The position numbers were made by a program, and so were the translations under genes. Positions 48,951 to 58,598 of a stretch of DNA of 64,000 nt are shown one piece after another (the first letter of the stretch is position 1; every line of letters begins with the position of its first letter). The stretch is from Phaeosaccion multiseriatum (lineage: Eukaryota > Ochrophyta, other classes), in assembly GCA_965112735.1 (NCBI GenBank), contig OZ218956.1:2356001-2420000 (forward strand). Direction: 5' to 3'. The notes below the pieces were generated by a model. It did not search any database. It saw nothing but the letters and a program-made list of their open reading frames with translations, and was not told the DNA's origin.

Positions 48951-50543
48951 CTGTGAGCTTGGCGGATTGGTGACCCACCCACCCACTCACCCACTCACCC
49001 ACTTCCTCTCCCACACTCTTCCTCTCCTCTCCTTGAGCTCGCAGTTGCTTGCCATAGGCCAAAGTATCAAGAGACTTGCGTCAAATGCCTTTTTTTCCGG
49101 CAGCCTTCTGGGTGCCTCTGACAGCCCCTCACGGGGGGGCTTTTGACCGGCTGGCGCCCGGCAGGCGCCGATATCCTGAAGGGGTGATGCAAGGCTCTCT
49201 AACGTGCGCGTTGGCCCCATCTCTTCACCACAGGTAGTTTTTCGGGCAGAGCGAGTTTACGAGTCTATAGTTTCGAAAGACGTATTTTCAAGTAGTCGAC
49301 ACTATCCGCTATCCGCTATCGCCGGCGCCAGCCGATCCCCTAGCCGACAGTAGCTAGCTATGTGATGTGCCAAATTGGGTATCACCGGACCCCAATTACA
49401 GACACTTCACTGACATACCTTTGACACCCCCCTCGGATCGTTGCTCACTCTCCCCTAAACAATTCGGTAACACACCACAGGACCAATGAGGAAAATTAAA
49501 CCCCCTCCTTCCTCCTCTCTCCAAAAACACTAAACTAAACTAGTACCTCAACATCTTGAGTCCGCTCTCTGCTCTCGTTCCCCTTGACCAGCTGAATGCA
49601 CCCCGCATCGTCTTCATACAAAACAGTGCCTGTCCCATCAGCCTCCGAACTCCGAACACAGAAACTCCATAAGCAATGTCCTTCACAATGGAAAAGCCAG
49701 CCACTCGACACTCAACTTGAACCACACGTCCCTCCAGCAAATGTCGATACAAGTCACTCAACACTGCTCCGACTGTCCAAGTCCGCAGCCCATTCCACTT
49801 CTGCTAACGCCTCCCCCCCTTTCCTAGAAAAGAGCGAAAATAATGGGAAAAAAGAAAAAAAGAAAAAAGTACTTCGTAGTACTAGGTGTCGGGACTGGTA
49901 AAAAACACACACAAAAAACATGGAAACCGCCCAAAATACGGATCAAATACGAATAAGTAAGGGGTGATATACATGATGTCAGGTGACCCAAAGCGAGGGG
50001 TGGTGGTCCAGCAATAAAGGAAGGCCAACTTTGGCGGGGTTGATGAGCAGCAGCAGCGGCAGGACGCAGTGCGGGAGCACAGCGAGGACCACGAGAGCAC
50101 CCTACTGCGGTGAGAAGAGAGAGACAGAGAGGATACGCCGGGACCAATAACGAGAGGAGGGATTACACTCGGGTACGTGTGAGCTTCAGTTTGGGCTGAT
50201 TTGCAGCAGCTCAACACGCAAAGCCTCGGCACTGTCGCCTGTGTGGAGCAGGGAAAGGACCAAAGCCTGCGTTTTGCACCCGGCCCTGGCCTCTCCTTTT
50301 TTTTTTAGTCTTCCAGCCCTCCCCCCTCCCCTCTCTCGATCTCTCGGGCACAGGGGCATTCCTTTCTGTGTGGAACCTTTTCTCCTCACTCATTCTTTGA
50401 GCCCTACCCTCTTCCTTCCAACCTCCCCTCTATCTCTGTTTTCCTTTTTTTCCCTCTGTTTGCTCCTTTCCGCTTTCCCTCCTTTTATCGACCCCGTGAA
50501 TGGGCCTGCAAACTACCAGCTGCCAGCCTCTGCAGAAGACCGC
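48951..50543. other. Divergent intergenic region with a possible small gene
   Basis: About 1.6 kb between STPGR and RRM starts, more AT-rich than the rest, with no long microsatellite. It contains the exon-like frame at 49540-49804 and a pyrimidine-rich leader (50290-50490) before the RRM start. A 77-codon minus frame from ATG 49220 could be an extra 5' exon of the STPGR gene. Confidence 0.6.
49540..49804 (-). CDS. Possible terminal exon of an unrecognised gene
   Basis: An open frame reads KWNGLRTWTVGAVLSDLY, then EGRVVQVECRVAGFSIVKD, then GVRRLMGQALFCMKTM, and ends at a stop on 49540-49542. It is free of the low complexity typical of the window and has normal amino-acid mixing. Just upstream on this strand a long pyrimidine tract (about 49822-49870) leads to TAG and CAG acceptors. 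No start codon or earlier exon was identified. It could be a gene remnant, part of a retroelement or a chance frame. Confidence 0.3.
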
Positions 50544-50811
50544 ATGAATACTCGGAGTGAGAGCTCCGATCCCGCAGGGACGGACCATGCCACCCCCACC
50601 GTCACTGTCAAGGACGAGAGCTACAGTGGGGAAAAGCAGCAGCAGGAGGACGCATCTACACTAGAGACGGCGGTCTCCTTTCTCAACAATTCAGTCTCCA
50701 GCGGCGTAGGTGCGACAAGCGCGGAGGAGGCGGGTACAAGTCCTGCCGAGGCTGCCCCCGAAAAGCCTGCTGAGGACGGCGACGGCGATGAGAAAGGCAA
50801 CAGCAACAACG

Positions 50812-50897
<86 letters not shown>

Positions 50898-51055
50898 CTC
50901 AAGACGCCGACGGTCACCAAGACTACCGCTGCTAGCGGGGAGGATGGACGGCTCTTTAAGACTGCTGAGCCCTCCCCCTCCTCCGACGATGACGACGACA
51001 GTGGTACCAGCACGCAGGCGCCTGCAACTACCTCTTCGTCCTCCGCCTCCCGCAG

Positions 51056-51090
<35 letters not shown>

Positions 51091-54000
51091 CTAGCAACGG
51101 CAGCAGCAGCAGCAGCAGCAGCAGCGGCGGCGACAAGATCAAGCTCGTCAAGCCCCAACAGCGAACCGGCCAGGAGGAGTGCAACTTGTTTGTCGGGGAT
51201 TTGGCTCGAGGACTCTCGGAAGAGCAGCTGGAGAGCACCTTCAGCGCATTTGGCAAGGTGATTTCGGCCACCATCAAGAGGGATCGCTTCACAGGTAGGA
51301 AGGGTAGACGGCGGGGAGTATTCCCCGGGCGGCGCGGTGGAAACGGTAGGGGGGGCACTTCGCCTCACTCGCTTCACCTCACCACCTCCTTCCCTTGGCT
51401 CCCTCGGGTGGAGCGACAGGCACTCATGACCATGTCACCCCTCCTCACTCACTCACTCACACCACAAACCCGCCCATCTTCCAGGCAAGAATCTGGGATA
51501 TGGCTTTGTGAAGATGTCCACCAACGCCGAGGCAATCTCAGCGATGGAGGGCATGCAGAGCCAAGAGATACTCGGTCGGAAAGTGCGCTTGGGCTGGGCG
51601 CAGAAAAACACGTCCCTCCTCATCGCTGGGCTGCCTCCGCATGTGGACAGCCAACTGCTCAAGGACATGTGCACGGCCTTCGGGCCCATCGACGAGGAGC
51701 AGCCGCTGGTGAGTGTGAGGGGAAGTGGAGGTGGGAGTGGGACTACGGTGTTCACTCTTCTTCATACTTGATTGCACTGGATTGTTTTCCCGGGGTATAT
51801 TTCAAGGGTTGCTGAGCCAGCACTGCCCACATTGAACCCCGAGCGGGTAGGAAGCAGGGGTGGGGTTGTGGAGCGGTTTTGTTGTAAGGGTGGTTGTGGT
51901 GGGTGGTGAGGTGTGGTGTGCATTGTGTATCAGCGACGGGGCACGAGGAAGAGGGACTAGTGGGGAGTAGGGGGAGGTAACGCAGGAGAAGGAGTGCGTC
52001 GCGGATGCCATCGTAGCCTTTGGTCTGTGGGAAGTGGTTGGGGTTTTAAGTATAGGGAAAGATTGAAAAGATCCCCCTCCCCTCCTCGCGCCTCCGCTTG
52101 CACACTGATACACGAAGGACTTTGAGTGCAAGAATGGCTACGCGACTGTCAAGTTCCGATTTCGCGCCCACGCAGAAATTGCGCGCAGAGACATTATTTC
52201 CGCAGCCCCGTTTGGAGGCAACAACCCGCTCAAGGTGGAGTGGAGCAACGTCGGCAGCATCGGAGGCTCTGCACCCAGCCCTGTCAGAGCCAAGGGAGGG
52301 GTGGACCGTGGTGACCGGGGCTTCGCCGGCGGTGGCGGTGGCGGCGGCGGTTGTGGTGCTGGTGCTGGTGGTGGGGGGGGGGGGGGGGGGTGGGGGGGCA
52401 TCATCGATCGGAGAACGATACGATCCCACGCAACAACACCATAACAAGTTCGCCGACGGAAGCGGAAGCAGCGCAGGGGGGGGAGGAGGGGGAGGAGCAG
52501 GAGGAGCAGGGGGCGGCGGAGGAGCAGTAGGAGTAGGAGTAGTGCGCGAAGGTGGGCGCTGGCAGTCCCGTAAGCATCAGTTTCCAAATATCATTCCCCA
52601 CTCGGTGCATGTCGCTTTCGAGGCAGGCGACAGAGGCAACCCAGTGACGGAGTCTCAGGTGCGTGTCTTGTCGGGCCCCGGTGAAGGGGAGGGAGGGGAT
52701 AGCTTGAGAGAGAGACACAAAGCTCGACTCCACTATACAAGAGCAAGGAGGAGGAGAAGGAGAGGACAATGCTGATGAAATGGACCTTCCACTCCACTCC
52801 ACTCCACTCCACTCGACTCTCGTAGCGTGACTTCACTCGGAGCACGTGCATGTTTGTCGGCTCATCTGCTCTTCTTCCATCGATGCTGCCACGTCGCGCC
52901 CTGATGCGACCATCTCACTCCCTCCCTGCCTCCCTGCCTCCCTGCCTACCTGTCTGTCTCTGCTACCTGCCGGTCTCCCCCGTGCTTTGCTGATGTGCGT
53001 ATGTAGCAGATCCGGCTCTTGCTCGGCGATTTGGGAGCGAAGTGCGAGATCTCCATTCTAAAGCCGCGAAAGCGGACAACCTGGGGGGAGGTGCCAATAC
53101 CAACAGGAGAAGCAGTTGGTGATACAGCCGGAGAGGCAGACACGGCCCCACCAAAACCAGCACCACCAGCAGCAGCAGCAGCAAGAGGAGCAGGAGCGGG
53201 GGGAGGTGAAGGAGGAGGAGGAGGAGGTGTGGGAGAGATTGCAGCGGGAATGGAGGAGGTCGGACTGACAGAATCTGTGAACGAAGCTTCCGCCGCCCCG
53301 GTTGTTCTCAGCAGCAGTGCCCGAAGGAATCGGAAGAGCTTCGCTTTCGTGGAGTTTGCTGCGTCCCCCGAGGGAGAGAAGCAGGCCACCAAGGCCATAC
53401 GTAGACTCAACAACGCTTCGGGATCTGCCGAGGCCATGGAGCAAGGCTTTTCATGCATAACTGCGACCTTCACCAGATTAAAGACAAATGGTAGCAGCGC
53501 CAGCAGCAGCAGCGGGAACATCAGCGGCAGGAAGGGAGGTGCTGACAGTATCCGTAGTCAGCGCAGCCACCACAACTACGCGGGGGGGGGGAGAGGAGGC
53601 GGTGGGGGGGGCACTGACAGAAGAAGGAGGGGCGGGGGGCGTGGGGGGGCTATGTGGATGATGGGGAGTACGGGTGGGGGGCAGGCTCTTCGCCAAGGTC
53701 ACCAGCACGTTCCTCACCCTCACCTTCACCCGGCTGTCCAGCAGCAGCAGCAGCAGCAGCAGATGCAGCAGATGCAGCACCAGCAGCAGCACCACCACCA
53801 CCACATGCAGCACCAGCATCAACACCAGCAGCAGCAATGGCAGCAGCATCAGCAGCACCAGCATCAAATTGCATCTGCCCAGATGCAGTATCACCACCAC
53901 CACCCGCAGGAGCAGCAACCACAACACTGGATGCATACTCAACAACAGTACTACGCCGGCGGCGGCGTGGGCGCGGGCGGCTATGTGATGAACCAGTACT

Positions 54001-54256
54001 ATCCCTACTACCATCCTGGCGGGATGGTAGCCTCTGTACCACCTGTTGGTGGTATAGAGGCAAGTCACGGCGCACAGGGTCAGCTGCAGCATTCTGTGGA
54101 CGGAGTAGGCAGTGCTTCCCGGCTCGTACAGCAGCAGCGGGGGGCGGGCAAGGCGAGCCCAGGAGCACGAGCGGCAGGAGATGGTACTAGTGACGCTAGT
54201 GGGCCAGCAGCAACATCAGCAGCAAGAGCAGAAATGTCAGCAACAGCAGAAGCAGA

Positions 54257-54294
<38 letters not shown>

Positions 54295-54827
54295 GGGCGG
54301 CGAGCGGCGGAGGCATGGGTATCGCTTACCCCCATCAACAAGGGGCAGCAGAGCCTTCCCCGCCCACCCAGCAGTCCTCAGGCCAGCCCCCGCTCACATC
54401 GCCCCTTCAGCCGCACATGGCGCACGAGCAGTACGTCTACGGGGTGCACAGCAACGGCTTTGTTGGTGTTGGGTATCCTGGGGGCCCAAGTGGGGCTGCT
54501 GGGGCGGAGCACATGTATGCGAGCGGCGGCGGCGTTTCCGTCGGTGGTGGTCTTGTTACGTATGGCGGTTACAAGGACCCGCCGCCGCCGCAGCAGCAGC
54601 AGGTCGGCGTCTTGCCCAACGTGCGGGGCGACCAGGTGGGCGGGCCCGTTCGGGTGACGAGTATGGAGTCAGACATTCCGGAGCAACCGAGTACGTCACC
54701 AGGCGTTCCCGGGGGGCTTCCCGAGGGGGGGGCGGTGGAGCTGCAGTCAGGCATGGGCGGAGGAGAAGTGAAGCAGGAGGAGCAGCAGTATGTCCCAGCT
54801 CAGCAGCAGGCGAGCGAAGCGAGCTAG
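50544..54827 (+). CDS. RNA-binding protein with three RRM domains and a Gln/His/Gly-rich tail
   Basis: Probably binds mRNA, in the manner of TIA1/PUB1/RBP45-type proteins; this is inferred from the three-RRM layout. Exons: 50544-51294, 51485-51708, 52118-52658, ~53010-54827 (TAG 54825-54827). RRM1 has RNP2 NLFVGDL and RNP1 GYGFVKMS. RRM2 begins SLLIAGLPPHVDSQLL and continues as NGYATVKFRFRAHAE. RRM3 runs from SVHVAFEAGD to RNP1 KSFAFVEFA and is split by an Ala/Gly-rich insert of about 90 residues. The N-terminal region is disordered, with about 28 consecutive Asn from (AAC)n at 50813-50895 and poly-Ser from AGT/AGC repeats. The tail is Gln/His/Gly/Ala-rich, prion-like in composition. Within exon 3 the frame changes across a long G run at 52371-52397, pointing to a sequence error or an unrecognised intron. 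The frame is open upstream of 50544, but that pyrimidine-rich part looks like 5'UTR. Confidence 0.85.
50813..50895 (+). repeat. Coding (AAC)n poly-Asn tract
   Basis: About 28 near-pure AAC codons in the N-terminal region of the RRM protein. Confidence 0.95.
53109..53130 (+). repeat. Dispersed motif copy inside an RRM3 insert (AVGDTA)
   Basis: GAAGCAGTTGGTGATACAGCCG, in frame as EAVGDTAGE within the Ala/Gly-rich loop interrupting RRM3. Confidence 0.92.
54032..54060. repeat. Palindromic pair of half-motifs in the RRM protein tail
   Basis: CTCTGTACCACC and GGTGGTATAGAG face each other around TGTT, forming a near-perfect inverted repeat of 12-bp arms (VPPVGGIE). Confidence 0.75.
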
Positions 54828-55955
54828 TCGGTCGCCACCACTGATATATATATATGCATGTCCGAGAGGAACAGCGTTTGTATATGCGTGATAACTATGA
54901 GTGCGGAGGGAGAGGGAAAGGAGGCTCGAGGGGGCGGAGGCGGATGCATCATCATCGCCATGTTCGTCATCCAGTCCAGCGTCGCCAGCCATGCGTCTCT
55001 CTTCGCCCGGGGGGGCGCTGGCCTTGAGCTCTGCGAAGGGCGAAGGTGTAATTCAGCAGAGTGTACAGCGCGCTACACATCGTCAACACGACGCCCGTTC
55101 TATCTATCGCTCAGCGATGTTTTGGAGTCGAGGGGGGGAGGGGGAATATACACAGCGGAGGCTACGCAAGCACGGCTATGAGAGGCACCACAAGCATGGA
55201 TGGCGCTCGACGCAACAGACCAAGTTGCGTTTCTTCTTCTTGTGGCCGGTGTCCCGTGTTGTTACCAGCGGAGAGAGAGGGACAAGAGAGCCCTCTCGCA
55301 GTTTTTGAAAAACAAGACCGACACAACCCGCCTGTGTCGGTTGGTGTCTGGTGCCATATACCACCTATTGCGGAGCCGTGTGGTGGTCTGTCCCGGGTAC
55401 AAGAGTGGAGAGGAGGAGTGTGCCCAATCACCTTGAGGATGCATGGACGCACGCACGCACGCACGCACGCACGGACGGACGGACTGACAAAAAGGTGGAA
55501 GAAGGACGCACAAGCGGTAGAGAAGTGTGGCAGCAAGTGGGTGGCATTGGGCGGGCGAGAGGGTAGGACGGGGTGGTGAGAACGCGTGTCACCGACTGAG
55601 TAGGGAGGGCTTGCTTGCTTGCACGCTCTGCTGGTCACACTGCTGTCAGCTCAGCCCAAGCAGTCATGCATTCCCTTGACATACGAGCGCGCCAGGGCCG
55701 CCCCTGCTGCAGGCAAGTAAGTAGTATAGGCATTGGGGGGTATAGTATGAAGTATCAAGAAAGGAGGACGGGACGGAAGTTTTAGACACAGCAGTGCGAG
55801 TGAGAATCTCGGGTTTGTTCGTCTCTATCCGTCTGAAGCCACATGTAGCGAGATGCATGCAGAATAGATAGAAAGTAGATAGAAAATAGATAGCAGAACA
55901 GGTGAAGGGGAGGGTGGGTGTGGGGGTGTATAATGTGCCCCCAATTGTTTTTAGG

Positions 55956-56099
55956 TCGTACGATACAATAGTTGGTTTACGTAAGCCCAAAGGAGATAAA
56001 CTGATTATAAAAGGAGAGCGAATTCCTCTGGTGACACTAGCACGAGCGGCCCTCCCACAAGGAAGAGCGTTCAACAGAATTGTTTTAGTAAGATCTTAA
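55956..56099 (+). pseudogene. Exon-like fragment of unknown origin
   Basis: After a TTGTTTTTAG acceptor-like sequence, an open frame reads SYDTIVGLRKPKGDKLI, then KGERIPLVTLARAALPQG, then RAFNRIVLVRS, stopping at 56099. Base composition is more AT-rich than the neighbouring genes. The residue mix is protein-like, but no upstream exon or start could be linked. It may be a remnant of a mobile element polyprotein or of a host gene. Confidence 0.25.
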
Positions 56100-56455
56100 C
56101 GTCAGTAGGAGTAAGGTGAAATCGTATAGACACAAAACTCTAGTAACCATCGGAGAACAGATGGTTATAGACCTGCTCGTCGAAGGCTCTTCTTTAATGA
56201 ATTACACAGCTACCCTGTGAGTTGCGATTGTGTGCCTCTTGCCTCTTGCCTCTTCACGGCAGAGCCGTGGGCAGAGCCGTGGGCAGAGCCGTGGGCAGAG
56301 CCAGCTCTGTGGGATGTGCGCGGCGTGTGTGCGCGCGCGTGCGTCTGTGCGTGTTCCATCCGTCGTCGGAGGAGCCTCAGCAAATGAGAAACACGATGAG
56401 CAGCAGACCCGCACGCGACGAATGACGTCAGACCGTCACAGGGTCCCTGCACTGT

Positions 56456-56476
56456 CACTGTATCACCAACTGCTGC
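56456..56476 (-). repeat. Intergenic copy of the dispersed motif
   Basis: + strand CACTGTATCACCAACTGCTGC, an exact 15-base core outside any gene I can support, followed by CTG-type triplets. Confidence 0.9.
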
Positions 56477-57010
56477 TACTGCTACTAGTGCTGCTGGTCT
56501 GCAGGAAGAAGCACAATGGCGACAGAGCACTCTGCAAGGAGGGGCATACGGGTGGCACCAGCGCAGCCTCAGATGGCCTCCACGAGTGAAGCAAGCGAAG
56601 CAAACGAAGCAAGCGGGTGGGTGCAAGCGGTGGCCGACGCTTTGTTACTCGGCCTGCTGCTGCTGCTGCTGCTGCTGCTGTGGAGTCACCGACCGATCAG
56701 ACCGCTCGATGCCCATCGCTGCCCACGGGCTGCCCATGGCTGCAAGTCAGTCCAGTCCGTCGCGGAGGATGGATGAGCAGTAGACTGATGGGGCAGTGTG
56801 TTCTCTGACGCGTGGCGCAGTCTCAGGCGCCTACCCCAACCCTTGGTTCTCGTTCTCCCTTCCTGACTACTCATCTCCGACTGCTGCTACTGTTTCTTCT
56901 CTTTCAGCTGCTGCTACTGCCTCTACTTCTTCCACTGCAGCTGCCGCAGGTGCGCCTTGCTCTGCTTCCACTACTGGGTCTTTTGTTCCAGCTGGCTGCT
57001 CTGCTGATGG

Positions 57011-58598
57011 TCAGGATGAGGATACCTCTCCCCCTGCTTCGAGGGTGACCCCTGATGAGGCGACCCCCACCCCTTGTCCTGCCTCTGCCCCAGCCCCTCC
57101 TGCTGCTGCTTCTCCCTCCCCCCCGTCGACCGCGGTAGCAGAAATGTCGCCCGAGTCCTCGCCAGACCCCACTGCTTGCACTGTCACTGCGTCCACTGCT
57201 GTCTCGTCTGCCCCATCTTTCTCGGCTACTGCTGTCTGCTGCCGAGCTGCCTCTGCCTTCATGATAGCGGGTTGGCTGCTCAGCAAGTGCTCTGCACTGT
57301 GTTGAATTGCCACCTCAGCCGCGGTTTGGCCGTCTTTGTTGGTGACAGTGTAGTCAAAGCCGGGCTGCCGTAGGAGGAATTGCACCACATCACTCCGTCC
57401 GAGCTTGAGTGCGATGTGCATGAGGGTACCTCCGTCTGAGTTTGTGTGGGTCCGGCGTGATTGAGGCCAGCCAGAGAGTCAGAGAGAGGGGGGGGGGGGA
57501 GAGAGAAGGGCCAAGAAAGACGAGGGGGAGAGGGGGGGAAGTAGAGAAGAGAGAGAATCTCAAAGACGAGAGGGGGAGGGAGAGAGAGAGAGAGTGAGAG
57601 AGAGAAGGGGAGAGAGAGGGGAAGAGAGTGAGAAAGAGAGGGAGGGGGGGGGGGGAGAAAGAGAGGGAGGAGAGTGAGGAAGGGAGTGAGAAGAGAGAAG
57701 AGAAAGAGAGAGAGAGACGCTGACTCGCGTGTAGTTAGTGCACGTATCAGGCCACCGATAACCTTCAGCCGTGATACAAGGGGTTGCTGACGCAGTCACA
57801 CCATACCACCCTTCCACAAAACAGCAGCGCCTGGACCAAGCCACCAGCCAAGCCAAGTAACGTACTCGTGTGCATGCGTGCGTGTAAGTCTGTGCGTGCG
57901 CGTACCTTGCACTTTGGGGGAGCTGCCGGCATTACAGGCTCGCCACATCTCGCCCTCAGCCTCCACCTCGTACTCGCTCCCGAACCAGCGCTTGGTGTGG
58001 ACTACTCCGGCAAACCACACCTTTTCCTTAATCTCCGCGACAGAGAGGCACGGAAGGCACTGCACCAGCCATGGAGATGAGAAGGAGGAGGATGAGGATG
58101 ACAGGGGATGGAGAAGGGGGGAGAGGAGGAGGGCGAGCATGAAGAGGAGACCGAGCTCGTGCCACCTGCCCTTCATTCCCCTTTATTTTCGCACAGCACA
58201 TCCAAGATCCAGATTTTGAGACCTGTATGGGGCGCGTGAGCTCCTTGTCCTCCCAAGCGGCGTAGCTGCCGAGGAGGGCGGTGGGGGCGCATCGGAAGGG
58301 GAGGGAAGGGAGAGCATGAGCAGTGTGTGTCAGCAGCAGCAGACAGGGGATTGCTTCCCTTGCTCAGCGCTTCGGGTGCTTTGCCCACAGGGAGATTCGA
58401 TAGAGACTGGGTGACTAACCCTGTGCAGGCTTTACTTCTTCACCAAATAAAAGCAAGGGCGGCTCACCGAAAGTTGATGTCCGCCGACGCGTCCAAAAGA
58501 TCTTGGGCCCTAACCATCTGCTCGTCCCTTAGAGAGGCGAAGAGCTGCATCTCCAAGTCGGGAGCCAAGGAGGTGTCGCTACTTCCGCAGTTCCCCAT
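57011..58598 (-). CDS. Small ankyrin-repeat protein with N-myristoylation signature
   Basis: Exons: 58468-58598 (ATG 58596-58598), 58223-58265, 57906-58059, 57011-57435 (TGA 57011-57013), giving about 250 residues with consistent phases. The N-terminus MGNCGSSDTS fits the N-myristoylation/palmitoylation pattern (Gly2, Cys4, Ser6), so membrane attachment is likely. An ankyrin-like start (LRDEQMVRAQDLLDASADIN) is followed by a Trp-rich segment (WFAGVVHTKRWFGSEYEV). Then comes a clear ankyrin repeat, TLMHIALKLGRSDVVQFLL, followed by TNKDGQTAAEVA. The C-terminal third is acidic Ala/Gly/Thr-rich and probably disordered. No enzyme motif is visible. The convergent RRM gene ends about 2.2 kb away. 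Confidence 0.78.
57540..57720 (+). repeat. GA-rich intron tract
   Basis: (GA)n and GAGGG repeats fill the intron between ankyrin-gene exons 3 and 4 (57436-57905). On the transcribed strand this is a CT-rich tract leading toward the next exon. Confidence 0.85.

Larger units (their letters stand above)
54828..57010. other. Convergent intergenic region
   Basis: About 2.2 kb between the RRM and ankyrin genes. It holds short (ACGC)n at 55449-55478, TAGATAGAAA repeats near 55865-55890, an exon-like fragment at 55956, a triplicated GGGCAGAGCCGT unit at 56263-56300 and one motif copy. No convincing gene was found. Confidence 0.7.

Noticed and set aside
50241-50543. Upstream extension of the RRM protein frame
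   Set aside because: The segment is a pyrimidine-rich leader with no conserved content; the Met at 50544 precedes a plausible disordered N-terminus.
56516-56776. Frame with a Leu run resembling a membrane helix
   Set aside because: The Leu run comes from a CTG triplet repeat; no homology-like content and no splice context.
57338-57354. TGTTGGTGACAGTGTAG as another dispersed-motif copy
   Set aside because: It encodes the conserved TVTNKDG turn of an ankyrin repeat and matches only partially.
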